64,000 bases of DNA from Bog-756 sp963699085 (GTDB taxonomy: Bacteria; Actinomycetota; Acidimicrobiia; Acidimicrobiales; RAAP-2): positions 1,736,001 to 1,800,000 of the forward strand of contig CAVOTH010000004.1 in assembly GCA_963699085.1 (NCBI GenBank), read 5' to 3'. Shown piece after piece: positions 33,357 to 41,523 of this stretch. The notes under the pieces are model-generated. The model did no database searches, was not told the origin of the DNA, and saw only the letters and a list, made by a program, of their open reading frames with translations. Position 1 is the stretch's first letter. Each line of letters begins with the position of its first letter. Made by a program: the position numbers and the translations under genes.

Positions 33357-34384
33357 CGTCGATCCCCGCACACCCTGTCCCCGGCCCGGACGTCTCCGCC
33401 GACACGCCCCTGGTGGTGGTGTGCCTCCGGATCGGCGACCTCCGCCCGACGGTGGACCCCTTGGACGGATCCATCACCCGTGACCGGCTCGGTGTCGGCC
33501 TGGCCCCTGGCGACGCGGCAGGTCTCGAGCATGCGCTGCGGATCGCCGATGCGTGGTCCGGCCGGGTGGTCGCGCTGTGCGTCGGCCCCCGGTCGGTCGA
33601 GCCGGTGCTCCGCGAGGTGGCGGCAACCGGTGCTGCCGTCGTCCGGATCCCACTCGGCGACGAGGACGACGGTCACCGCTATGTCAACGAGCTGGTGAAC
33701 GACGAGCGCGACCTGGCCCGGATACTCGTCGCCGCCGTCGCCCCGTACGGCCGGCCGGACCTGGTCCTGTGCGGCGACCGGTCTATCGATCGCGGCACCG
33801 GTGCGCTCCCGGCCTACCTCGCCCATGAGCTCGGGGCGGCCCAGGCCCTCGGACTGGTCGCCCTGCGGGTCGCCGATGCGGACCCCGAGGATGGCCGGCG
33901 GGCGTTGGTCGTCGAGCGGCGGCTCGACGGCGGTTGGCGCGAGCGGCTACGGGTGCCCCTGCCCGCCGTCTGTTCGGTGGAGGCGGCCGGGGTGCGGCTG
34001 CGACGGGCGTCGCTGGTCGGCACATTGGACGCAGCCGACCGGCCCATCACCGTCGACCGGTCACTGGCGACGGTGTCGGCGTCGCGTCCGGGGCCGGCCA
34101 CTGTCCATATCGGCGCCCCCCGACCGTTTCGGCCCCGTACCCGGGTCCTCCCCGCCCCCCATGACGCCGATCCGCGGCTGCGGCTTCTGGCCCTGACGGG
34201 GGCCCTGGTGGCTCACGATCCCCCGACAGTGGTCCATCCGGCGCACGCCGACGAGGCCGCAGACGTGCTCCTGGCCTTCCTGGCCCGTCACGGCTACCTC
34301 GAGGGCACGCCTGCCGGTGACCATCAGCCTGCCGGTGACCATCAGGACGACAGCCCCGGCGACCGCGGGGACCTCGAACCGTGA
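33353..34384 (+). CDS. etfB: electron transfer flavoprotein beta subunit (FixA-like), mft-linked
   Basis: The 343-residue protein is a recognisable but divergent beta subunit: VVVVCLRIGDLRPTVDP at the start, GLEHALRIADAWSGRVVALCVGP, then PDLVLCGDRSIDRGTGALPAYLAHELGAAQALGLVALRV, the AMP/FAD-binding core. Family members are usually about 260 residues, so this one has a longer C-terminus. The tail contains a perfect 18-base tandem duplication (34309-34326 and 34327-34344) encoding PAGDHQ twice, then Asp-rich sequence. With ETF-alpha, FixC and FixX it completes a FixABCX-type set. Whether it bifurcates electrons cannot be judged by eye. Confidence 0.82.
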   Translation: MTSIPAHPVPGPDVSADTPLVVVCLRIGDLRPTVDPLDGSITRDRLGVGLAPGDAAGLEHALRIADAWSGRVVALCVGPRSVEPVLREVAATGAAVVRIPLGDEDDGHRYVNELVNDERDLARILVAAVAPYGRPDLVLCGDRSIDRGTGALPAYLAHELGAAQALGLVALRVADADPEDGRRALVVERRLDGGWRERLRVPLPAVCSVEAAGVRLRRASLVGTLDAADRPITVDRSLATVSASRPGPATVHIGAPRPFRPRTRVLPAPHDADPRLRLLALTGALVAHDPPTVVHPAHADEAADVLLAFLARHGYLEGTPAGDHQPAGDHQDDSPGDRGDLEP

Positions 34385-35124
34385 CCCGCCTGTCCGACTC
34401 GAGCTGGCCGGAGATTGCCGTGCTCGCACGGGCCGGGGCGATCCTCGTGGTGCCGATCGGGGCCACCGAGCAACACGGGCCCCACCTCCCGGTGACCACG
34501 GATGCAGACCTGGCGGTGGCGGTCGTCGAGGCTGCCGCCGAGCACGACCCGCTCCTGGTCGTCGCCCCGGTGGTGGCCTACGGGTCGTCCGGCGAGCACA
34601 ACGGGTTCGCCGGCACCCTGTCCATCGGCCAGGAGGTGACCGAGGAGCTGCTGGTGCAGCTCGGACGCTCGGCCACCGGCGTCTTCGCCCACGTGGTCCT
34701 GGCCTGCACCCACGGCGGCAACGCGTCGCCTCTGGCCCGGGCGCTCCGCCGACTGGCCGACGAGGAGCGACCGGTCACCGGCTGGTGGCCGCGCTGGGAG
34801 GGAGACCTCCACGCCGGTCGCACCGAGACGTCGCTCATGTCGGCCGTGGCCCCCGAACGGGTGCACCTGGACGCGGCGGTGGCCGGCGACACCCGCAGCC
34901 TCGATGAGCTCCTGCCCCTGTTGCAGGCCGGTGGCGTCCGATCGGTGAGCTCCACCGGCGTTCTGGGGGACCCGACGGGCGCCGACGCCGACGAGGGACG
35001 CGAGCTTCTCCGGGCAGCGGCGGCCGACCTGGCCCGCACCGTAGATCGGCTCCGAACCGGGGCCACCGGGAAGGTACAGATCGAAGCAGTGCCGATCGCG
35101 ACAGGAAGCAGGGTGCGGGAATGA
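34381..35124 (+). CDS. mftE: mycofactocin peptidase MftE, creatininase family
   Basis: MftE cleaves the crosslinked Val-Tyr from the MftA leader, giving the aminodimethyl-pyrrolidone intermediate. The 247-residue protein has the creatininase metal motifs: PIGATEQHGPHLPVTTDAD near residues 25-42 (Glu, His and Asp ligands), YGSSGEHNGFAGTLS, and CTHGGN. GTG overlaps the ETF-beta stop. It lies well away from mftC here, separated by seven genes, whereas in mycobacteria mftC, D, E and F are contiguous. The family and context make the call secure. Confidence 0.92.
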   Translation: MTRLSDSSWPEIAVLARAGAILVVPIGATEQHGPHLPVTTDADLAVAVVEAAAEHDPLLVVAPVVAYGSSGEHNGFAGTLSIGQEVTEELLVQLGRSATGVFAHVVLACTHGGNASPLARALRRLADEERPVTGWWPRWEGDLHAGRTETSLMSAVAPERVHLDAAVAGDTRSLDELLPLLQAGGVRSVSSTGVLGDPTGADADEGRELLRAAAADLARTVDRLRTGATGKVQIEAVPIATGSRVRE

Positions 35125-35945
35125 GTGGTGGCGGCCTGAGCAGTGCGAAAACGAGTCGGGTGGCCGTGGTGACCGGTGCGGCCCGGGGCATCGGTGCCGC
35201 CACCGTCTGCGGCCTGGCCGCCGCCGGTTGGTCGGTGGTGGCCGTGGACCGGGCCGGTGACGACCCTCGCCTCCCCTACCCGATGGCTACGGCAGCCGAG
35301 CTCGACCAGCTGGTCTCGCGGGCCGTCGAACTCGGACCCGGGTCGGTCGTCGCCCATGTGGCCGACACCACCGATGCCCAGGCGCTCGCCGTCGCCGTCG
35401 CCATCGCCGAGGAGCGCTACGGAGGCCTCGACGCCATGGTGGCGGTGGCCGGGGTCATCGCCGGCGGGACTCCGCTGTGGGAGATGCCGACCGAGCAGCT
35501 CGACGCCGTCCTGTCCGTCAACCTCGGCGGGCCGATCACCGCCGCCCGGGTCGGCGTGCCCGCACTGCTCCGCCGTCCCGACCCCCGCCAGGGCCGCTTC
35601 CTGGCCGTGGCGTCGGCGGCCGCCACCAAGGGTCTCCCCATGCTGGCCGCCTACGGTGCTGCGAAGGCCGGTGTCGCCGGCCTGGTTCGGGGACTCGCCG
35701 CCGACCTGGCCGGCACCGGGGTCACCGCCAACGCCATCTGCCCCGGGTCGACCGACACGGCGATGCTGGCCGAGAGCGCCCGGCTCTACGATCTGGAGGA
35801 CACGGCCAACTTCGCCGCTCAGCAGGCGGTCGGACGGCTGCTGACCCCGGACGAGGTCGCCGCCGCCCTGGTGTGGCTGGCCGGGGAAGGGAGCAGCGCG
35901 CTGACCGGGGCGGTCATCCCCGTCGACGGTGGCCTCAGCCTGTGA
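35121..35945 (+). CDS. mycofactocin-associated SDR-family oxidoreductase, second copy
   Basis: The 274-residue SDR has TGAARGIG near residues 19-26, a catalytic Ser (ASAAATKG) and YGAAK. After the VD strand it has an insertion (LPYPMATAAELDQLVSRAVELG), of the kind found in mycofactocin-coupled SDRs that keep NAD bound. It is more divergent than the upstream SDR. It probably oxidises a different alcohol with mycofactocin as electron acceptor, or reduces an intermediate of cofactor assembly. It overlaps mftE by four bases, and mftF starts 10 bases after its stop. Confidence 0.85.
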   Translation: MSGGGLSSAKTSRVAVVTGAARGIGAATVCGLAAAGWSVVAVDRAGDDPRLPYPMATAAELDQLVSRAVELGPGSVVAHVADTTDAQALAVAVAIAEERYGGLDAMVAVAGVIAGGTPLWEMPTEQLDAVLSVNLGGPITAARVGVPALLRRPDPRQGRFLAVASAAATKGLPMLAAYGAAKAGVAGLVRGLAADLAGTGVTANAICPGSTDTAMLAESARLYDLEDTANFAAQQAVGRLLTPDEVAAALVWLAGEGSSALTGAVIPVDGGLSL

Positions 35946-35955
35946 CCGCCGGCTG

Positions 35956-37365
35956 ATGGGGCAGCTGCCGGAGCCGTTCGGGCTGGCTCCCGACCGATCG
36001 CTGCGACGCTTCGTCGGTGGCACGGTCCTGGCCGGCGGCCATCCGGGGCGGGTCATCACCCTCACTCCCGACGGAGCGGCGGCGCTCGACGTCCTGATCG
36101 CCGGCGGGACCACCGGAGAACCCGCCGTCCGGGCCATGGCCGGGCGCCTCGTCGATTCGGGGATGGCCCACCCCCGCCAGCTCCGGGAGGTGGCCCCGGG
36201 ACCCGGTCGGGAGGTGACCGTGGTGGTGCCGGTACGGGACCGACCTGACGCCCTCGATCGCTGTCTGAAATCGCTCGGCACAGACCATCCGGTGGTGGTG
36301 GTCGACGACGCCTCCCTCGAACCGGAACCGGTCGCCGCGGTATGTGCCACACACGCGGCGACACTGGTGCGCCGCACCTGCAACGGCGGGCCGGGCGTGG
36401 CCCGCAACGACGCCCTCGATCGGGTGGAGAGCGAGCTGCTCGCCTTCGTCGACAGCGACTGCACCGTGTCCCCCGGATGGCTCGATGCTCTGACCTGGCT
36501 CTTCGACGATCCCGAAATCGGAGCCGTCGCCCCCCGGGTCGTACCGGCCGCTCGGGCCACCCGGAGGGCCGTCGACCGGTTCGCCCGCGGCCACTCGCCC
36601 CTCGACCTCGGACCTGACGAAGGTGAGGTCGGACCGGGGCGGGCCGTCCGCTACGTCCCGACGGCGGCACTGGTGGTCCGCCGCGAAGCACTCACCGACG
36701 TCGGCGCCTTCGATCCCGACCTACGGGTGGGCGAAGACGTGGACCTCGTCTGGCGTCTCATCGATGCCGGGTGGCGGGTCCGCTACCTGCCCGCGGTCAC
36801 CGTGGCCCACACCGAGCCCGGCCGGTGGGTCGACCTGTTGGCCCGTCGATTCCGCTACGGCACCTCGGCCGCGCCCCTGGCCGAGCGGCATCCCGGCCGA
36901 TTGGCACCGGTGGAGCTGCGCCCATGGCCGACCCTCGCGACACTCGCCGCCCTCGCCGGGCGCCCGCGGACAGCAGCGCTGGCCATTGCCGTTTCGTCTA
37001 CCGTGCTCGCCCGCTCGGTCCGGCCCCTCGGGATCCCGTCCCGGCAGGCGTGGGCCTGGAGCGCCCAGGGCGCAGGGTGGACGCTGGTCGGACTCGGCCG
37101 TGCGACCACCATGCTCGCCGGTCCAGGTCTGGTTCTCCTCGCCGCCGCAGGGCGCCACGGGAGGCGGGCCGCCCTCGCCCTGGTCCTGGTCCCCCCGGTC
37201 GTGGAATGGGTACGGCGCCGGCCTGACCTGGACATCGCCCGGTGGGTGGCGGCCTCGGTGGCCGACGACGTCGCCTACGGCGCCGGGGTGTGGACCAGTT
37301 GCCTTCGGTCCGGGACCTTCGGGCCGGTCCTGCCGGCGTCGGGCCGTCAGACCGGCGAATCCTGA
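35956..37365 (+). CDS. mftF: mycofactocin glycosyltransferase MftF
   Basis: MftF adds beta-1,4-linked glucose units to premycofactocin. The 469-residue protein has an N-terminal extension with a winged-helix-like part, then a GT2 domain starting VTVVVPVRDRPDALDRCLKSL, with VVDDAS, the nucleotide-sugar motif AFVDSDC near residue 165, and GEDVDLVWRLIDAGWRVRYLP (ED and RW motifs). The C-terminal third has hydrophobic segments (ATMLAGPGLVLLAAAG and neighbours), typical of MftF. The ATG at 35956 is chosen because family members begin shortly before the PEPFGLAPDRSLRR segment. It is the last gene of the operon. Confidence 0.93.
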   Translation: MGQLPEPFGLAPDRSLRRFVGGTVLAGGHPGRVITLTPDGAAALDVLIAGGTTGEPAVRAMAGRLVDSGMAHPRQLREVAPGPGREVTVVVPVRDRPDALDRCLKSLGTDHPVVVVDDASLEPEPVAAVCATHAATLVRRTCNGGPGVARNDALDRVESELLAFVDSDCTVSPGWLDALTWLFDDPEIGAVAPRVVPAARATRRAVDRFARGHSPLDLGPDEGEVGPGRAVRYVPTAALVVRREALTDVGAFDPDLRVGEDVDLVWRLIDAGWRVRYLPAVTVAHTEPGRWVDLLARRFRYGTSAAPLAERHPGRLAPVELRPWPTLATLAALAGRPRTAALAIAVSSTVLARSVRPLGIPSRQAWAWSAQGAGWTLVGLGRATTMLAGPGLVLLAAAGRHGRRAALALVLVPPVVEWVRRRPDLDIARWVAASVADDVAYGAGVWTSCLRSGTFGPVLPASGRQTGES

Positions 37366-37368
37366 TCG

Positions 37369-37398
37369 CCGACCCTCCTCAAATCTGAGGAGGGTCGG
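37369..37398 (+). terminator. hairpin ending the mycofactocin operon
   Basis: A perfect 13-bp inverted repeat (37369-37381 with 37386-37398, loop AATC) begins three bases after the mftF stop, and four further pairs (TGAT/ATCA) extend it past a small bulge. There is no T-run, as is common in high-GC bacteria. It is among the strongest hairpins in the window. Confidence 0.8.
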
Positions 37399-38045
37399 AT
37401 CAGCTGACAATCGCCCTTGCCACCAGCAGGTATCAGGTCAGCTGATGGAATCCATCGCCCTCGCATTAGGGCGGAATTGATCCCTTCACCACCCTGGCGA
37501 CTTCGAGTATCAAGTGCTGGGAATCATGATGCATCATGGTGGATAAATTGTCGACAAACGGTGGAGGCCAATACGGCCCGGATTAAACGGCCGATGACCA
37601 GGGATTTTACGGTACCGCCGCATAAAGTCCCAGGTCAGCCTCCTAGTTCACCCCGATGTCCGCAATCGGTACCGCATCGGTATACTCACCACTGCGCACT
37701 CCTGACGACCGCACTGCATGTTGACATGCAACCCCTGTTGATCAGCTGAACACTCGGCATGAGAAGGGGAAGTGGGACAGGACCACAGAAGCTTGAGGTC
37801 TCTTTTGTCACACCCGAGAGTCAGGATGCGACTCGATGCAAAAGCATCGGGAGAGTCTTCGAGAAATGAGTGATGTCCCCACGACGCAATCATGGGCATA
37901 ACAACACCGGCCGCACACCCTGAGGCAGTACGCCAGGACGATTGGAGCCTTCCCGCTCGTCGTCCGGGGACCGCATGCGATGGCCGTTGCCCGCCAACAC
38001 CAATCAGAGGAAGGCGCCATCGTGCGCCCTACGAAGGGAGGTGCC
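37399..38045. other. 647-base non-coding region with several perfect palindromes
   Basis: No credible ORF is present, and the DNA is A+T-richer than its surroundings. It holds three copies of the palindrome TCAGCTGA (37400-37407, 37438-37445, 37742-37749), the 12-base perfect palindrome ATGATGCATCAT near 37525, and TGCATG-N4-CATGCA near 37720. These could be protein-binding sites or part of the rpf control region. I do not recognise a riboswitch, including the c-di-AMP type often found before actinobacterial rpf genes. Confidence 0.5.
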
Positions 38046-38699
38046 ATGCGGACCCGCATTGCACTCGTGGCGATCACCTCGATCGCTCTCATCACCATCA
38101 CCGTCCTGACCCAGGCCGTCTCCGTACAGCCGGCCCGGGCCGCCAGCGCCAGCCGATTACCCCACCGGTCGTCGTTGTCGCACAGAGTTCGGCACCGAGA
38201 TCAACTGACCTCCGCCGTCTCGTCACGCACAAGGTCAACCACGACCACCACCACGACGACCACCAGGCCCACGGGCAACGGACCGATCAGGGGCACGACC
38301 CCGGCCTCCACCGATCCACCCGCCTTTGCCATGGGTATCGACCTGCTGGCCGGGCAGCGGGTGGGGAACAAAGAGGTGGTACCGGTCGCCGCCCCCGCTC
38401 CGGTGGCGGCACCGGCTCCGGTCCCCGCCCCACCTCCGGTGGCGGCCCCGGCTGACACCGTCACCCCGTACGAGCGGTCCGCCTGGGAACGCGTCGCCAT
38501 GTGCGAAGAGGGCGGCAATTGGCGGGCTGACGGATCGCGCTTCAGCGGTGGCCTCGGTATTACCCGGGCCAACTGGGCCGAGTACGGAGGCCTGCGGTAT
38601 GCGCCCGAGGGAGCCCTGGCCACACCGGATCAGCAGATCATGGTGGCCGAGCGGATCCAGTCGGGTCCGCCGGACCAGTACGGGTGCCATGGCTGGTAG
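38046..38699 (+). CDS. secreted resuscitation-promoting-factor-like muralytic protein
   Basis: The 217-residue protein has a signal peptide (LVAITSIALITITVLTQAVSVQPARA), a Ser/Thr-rich linker containing nine consecutive threonines, an Ala/Pro-rich linker, and a C-terminal transglycosylase-like Rpf domain: AWERVAMCEEGGNWRADGSRFSGGLGITRANWAEYGG, then ATPDQQIMVAERI and a final C-H-G-W. The glutamate after the first cysteine is the catalytic acid of the lysozyme-like fold, and the two cysteines would form the domain's disulfide. Rpf enzymes cut peptidoglycan and promote regrowth. A GGGAGG site precedes the ATG. Confidence 0.85.
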   Translation: MRTRIALVAITSIALITITVLTQAVSVQPARAASASRLPHRSSLSHRVRHRDQLTSAVSSRTRSTTTTTTTTTRPTGNGPIRGTTPASTDPPAFAMGIDLLAGQRVGNKEVVPVAAPAPVAAPAPVPAPPPVAAPADTVTPYERSAWERVAMCEEGGNWRADGSRFSGGLGITRANWAEYGGLRYAPEGALATPDQQIMVAERIQSGPPDQYGCHGW

Positions 38700-38873
38700 T
38701 AGGTAACCCACACCCACCCGCGCTCCCGCAACGCACGGCATCAGGGAGTGCGAGGAACCGGACCCCGGCCGACACCTGTCGACCGGGGTCCGACCGCGTC
38801 GGGAGTCAGCCCGGTCGCATCCGAGGACAGGACATGGACGGCACACATGGCCCTGACAGGGCAGACTCGGGGG

Positions 38874-39233
38874 ATGGAGCCAATTGCCGTCCATCACGTC
38901 TCGATCAATGTCACCGACGTGCCCGCCGCCATCACCTTCTACACGGAAGTGCTGGGCGGGTCCTTGCACGCCGACCGCCCCGACTTCGGGTTCGGCGGAG
39001 CTTGGATCGATGTCGGAACCAGCCAGGTGCACCTGCTGGAGGCAGGACCGCCGCCGACCCTCGGCCAGCACTTCGCTGTCCAGGTAGCCGACCTGGACGC
39101 GACGGTGGCTGAGCTGCGGGCCCGGGGCATCGAACTCGCCGACGCGTCACCGGTGGGGCCGGGTCGCCAGACATTCGTCGCCGACCCGTCAGGAAACACG
39201 GTCGAACTCTACGAACTGGTGACCGTCCCCTGA
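38874..39233 (+). CDS. VOC-family (glyoxalase/bleomycin-resistance fold) protein
   Basis: The 119-residue protein is one vicinal-oxygen-chelate domain: VHHVSINVTDVPAAITFYTEVLGG with a metal-ligand His, VHLLEAG in the middle with the second His, FAVQVADLDATVAELRARGIEL, and FVADPSGNTVELYE with the Glu ligand. It could be a metal-dependent isomerase, lyase or dioxygenase-like enzyme. Nothing indicates the substrate. The ATG at 38874 follows a G-run; in-frame starts farther upstream add sequence with no similarity to the fold. It ends at a bidirectional terminator. Confidence 0.85.
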   Translation: MEPIAVHHVSINVTDVPAAITFYTEVLGGSLHADRPDFGFGGAWIDVGTSQVHLLEAGPPPTLGQHFAVQVADLDATVAELRARGIELADASPVGPGRQTFVADPSGNTVELYELVTVP

Positions 39234-39240
39234 ATTGCCA

Positions 39241-39265
39241 CACCGGAGGCCAGAGGCCTCCGGTG
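39241..39265. terminator. bidirectional terminator between VOC gene and cspA
   Basis: A perfect 11-bp inverted repeat (39241-39251 with 39255-39265, AGA loop) lies between two convergent genes, eight bases after the VOC stop. It is symmetric and can act in both directions. Confidence 0.75.
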
Positions 39266-39345
39266 CTCGATACTGCCGATGACCCCGACCCGACAGGAAC
39301 CCCGATTCGGAGGCACCCGTCGGACCGGGATCGGTCGGCGTGTAC

Positions 39346-39549
39346 TCAGATCTTGCGAACCTGACTGGCCTGCAGACCCTTCTGGCCCTGCTTTGTCTCG
39401 AACTCCACACGCTGGCCCTCCGCCAGGTCGCGGAAGCCTTCCATCTGGATCTCCGACTGGTGGACGAAAAGGTCATCCCCACCACCGTCGGGGGTAATGA
39501 ATCCGAAGCCTTTTTCGGCGTTGAACCACTTGACTGCACCTACACCCAT
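39346..39549 (-). CDS. cold-shock protein, CspA family
   Basis: This 67-residue protein is a complete cold-shock domain: GAVKWFNAEKGFGFITPDGGGDDLFVHQSEI (RNP1 KGFGFI and RNP2 LFVH), then GQRVEFETKQGQKGLQASQVRKI. It binds single-stranded nucleic acid and acts as an RNA chaperone. The ATG at 39549 follows a good AAGGAG site, so the longer frame is not used. An inverted repeat about 60 bases upstream may be part of its leader. Confidence 0.95.
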   Translation of the reverse strand: MGVGAVKWFNAEKGFGFITPDGGGDDLFVHQSEIQMEGFRDLAEGQRVEFETKQGQKGLQASQVRKI

Positions 39550-39608
39550 AACTGAGTCTCCTTGAAATTCACGCACGAAAATGCGGGGATCCACTGTGAA
39601 GCCCTACC

Positions 39609-39638
39609 TACATGGGCCCGCGTGATAGGGCCTATGTA
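39609..39638 (-). promoter_or_regulatory. inverted repeat in the cspA leader
   Basis: TACATGGGCCC and GGGCCTATGTA (39609-39619 and 39628-39638) are complementary over 11 bp with one mismatch or wobble and an 8-base loop. It lies 60 bases upstream of the cspA start. It could be a leader structure that responds to temperature, or an operator. Confidence 0.4.
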
Positions 39639-40206
39639 CCACCTACCCTAGGCGGTCGGTGGGACCGGTGCTGTCCAAACCTCTCCGGGCGCCCCACCGG
39701 ACCCGGGGGTACCCCGGAAAGCGTGCCCGACGATGCCGCCATCCGAATACCACCGGGACACTCGTTTCCATGGGAATCAGTTGGAAGTCGTTGCTTTGAC
39801 TCCGTGCCACGGCGGTCAGTGGTCATAAAGCTCGCCTCGTCAGAGGCGAGGAACATTCGCCACCCGAGGGAGACACGTCGGCATCTGGTGCTTGTTCAAG
39901 CGTCGCCACAGAGTGGCCCGGCACGGCGCCGTCGCGTGAGAACGCGAACACCATCCGCGAGGCGGCACGAGCCCGAATTCGCGCCTCCACACATCTCAGT
40001 GATGATTCGTCGGCGAAATGACCCGCCTGGCGGACGGCGGAAAATCGATCGGCACGCCCTGAGCGGCGGAGGCTGTGTGGCCGGAAGTCCGGCCGATCGA
40101 CCGAAGGCTCTGGTAGACACGCACCCGGGCGGTGACCACCGGTCGGGGCAGGCTGAGGCGAGGTGAGTCGCCTGGCCGGGCTCGGGCCATTCCAGATCGG
40201 GGGATC
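39639..40206. other. non-coding region with one strong hairpin
   Basis: No ORF here has protein-like composition. The only clear structure is CTCGCCTC/GAGGCGAG (39831-39838 and 39843-39850, GTCA loop), a perfect 8-bp stem of unknown role, perhaps a small RNA end. The stretch separates the divergent cspA and lipase genes and should hold their promoters. Confidence 0.45.
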
Positions 40207-41493
40207 ATGGGTAGGAAGCAGGTCAGCAGCGGACTCGAGCAGGGGCTCGGATCCGGACAAAGGCGCGTGCGGGGCCTACCAATTGCGATCGCCCTCATGA
40301 TGGTTTGCACGTTGGCGGCGGCTTGCGGCTCGTCAACCCCATCGTCGCTGCCGGCGCCCGCTGGGCTGCCATCGTTCTATTCGGTTCCGCAACCGCTGCC
40401 GTCGGGGCCGGCGGGCACCCTCATAAAGTCTCAGAAGGTGACGGGTGTCAGCGGACTGAACGGCACCGTCTACAGGGTCATGTACATGTCGGAGTCGGTC
40501 CAGAACAAGCCGGTTGTCGTGACGGGCCTGGTGATAGTCCCAGACAGCCCTGCGCCCCCGGGCGGATACCCAGTCGTGACTTGGGGTCATGGCACGAACG
40601 GTATGGCGGACCAATGCGCCCCCTCGTTGGATCCGACGCAAGCCGTGCCGATGACCAACGGCCTCTTGGATCAGGGGTGGGAGGTAACCGCCAGTGACTA
40701 CCAGGGTGAGGGAACTCCCGGGCTCCTGCCGTACATCGTCGGTGTGAGCGCGGCCCGCAACACCATCGACATCGTCCGAGCCGCCCGGCAGCTCGCCGCA
40801 GCCCATGCCAGCGCCAACTATGTGGTTTGGGGTCATTCCGAGGGCGGGCAGACGGCGATGTTCGCCTTGAACATCGGCACCTCGTACGCGCCGGATCTCC
40901 ACCTGGATGGAGTAGTGGCGGGTGCACCTCCCTCCCAGTTCAACTTGATCTACGACTTTCTGAAGACGAGTCCTTACCGCTACTACCTCTTCATGGTCGC
41001 CGGTGCCTACCAGTCGGCGTACGGCGACCGGGCGGCCCCGTTGTCCAAGGTCCTGACTCCACTGGGCATGAGCCTGCTGCCCGATCTGGATAAGGGGTGT
41101 TCCAGCTATCTGGCGAGCGTGGTCGACAAATATTCCACCGCACAGTTCGAGAAGACCGACCCGTTCACTGTGCCGGCATGGAAGGTGCTTCTCAGCGAGA
41201 ACGATCCGGAGAGCTTCACCTCTGCCAGCAAAGTCCCGCTGCTCATGATCCAGGGGGGAGACGACGAGCAGATCCCGGTGGCGTCCACTCAGATCTTGGC
41301 GTCGCATCTGTGTGGGCAAGGCCAGGATCTCGAACGGTGGATCTATCCGGGCCAGAGCCACGCAGGAGTGATCGGTCCCTCCTTCAACGACATGGTCCAC
41401 TGGATCCACGATCGCTTCGCCGGGGACCCCAATCCGGACACGTACGCACCAACAGGACTGCCAGGGGTCCAGGTCACCACCTGTCCGGGCTGA
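40207..41493 (+). CDS. secreted lipase-like alpha/beta hydrolase lipoprotein
   Basis: The protein has an N-terminal signal with lipobox (MMVCTLAAAC, then GSS), so it is exported and lipid-anchored. It belongs to the secretory-lipase family: VTWGHGTNGMADQCAPS forms the oxyanion region, WGHSEGGQTAMFA near residue 210 holds the nucleophile serine, GGDDEQIPVASTQ the aspartate, and YPGQSHAGVI the histidine. It should hydrolyse esters or lipids outside the cell. The ATG at 40207 is chosen as it places the signal peptide close to the N-terminus. Three internal cysteines could form a disulfide. Confidence 0.85.
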   Translation: MGRKQVSSGLEQGLGSGQRRVRGLPIAIALMMVCTLAAACGSSTPSSLPAPAGLPSFYSVPQPLPSGPAGTLIKSQKVTGVSGLNGTVYRVMYMSESVQNKPVVVTGLVIVPDSPAPPGGYPVVTWGHGTNGMADQCAPSLDPTQAVPMTNGLLDQGWEVTASDYQGEGTPGLLPYIVGVSAARNTIDIVRAARQLAAAHASANYVVWGHSEGGQTAMFALNIGTSYAPDLHLDGVVAGAPPSQFNLIYDFLKTSPYRYYLFMVAGAYQSAYGDRAAPLSKVLTPLGMSLLPDLDKGCSSYLASVVDKYSTAQFEKTDPFTVPAWKVLLSENDPESFTSASKVPLLMIQGGDDEQIPVASTQILASHLCGQGQDLERWIYPGQSHAGVIGPSFNDMVHWIHDRFAGDPNPDTYAPTGLPGVQVTTCPG

Positions 41494-41523
41494 GGTCAGT
41501 GACGTCGATGAGCTCGACGCCGA

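Noticed and set aside
34578..36560. 660-residue minus-strand frame
   Set aside because: Antisense shadow across mftE, the SDR and mftF; Ser/Arg/Pro-rich and without domain.
37399..38045. c-di-AMP riboswitch before the Rpf-like gene
   Set aside because: Such switches precede many actinobacterial rpf genes, but I could not find its conserved bulge sequences in this stretch.
39823..40260. 145-residue minus-strand ORF upstream of the lipase
   Set aside because: No ribosome-binding site, Ser/Pro/Arg-rich shadow composition, and it overlaps the lipase start region.
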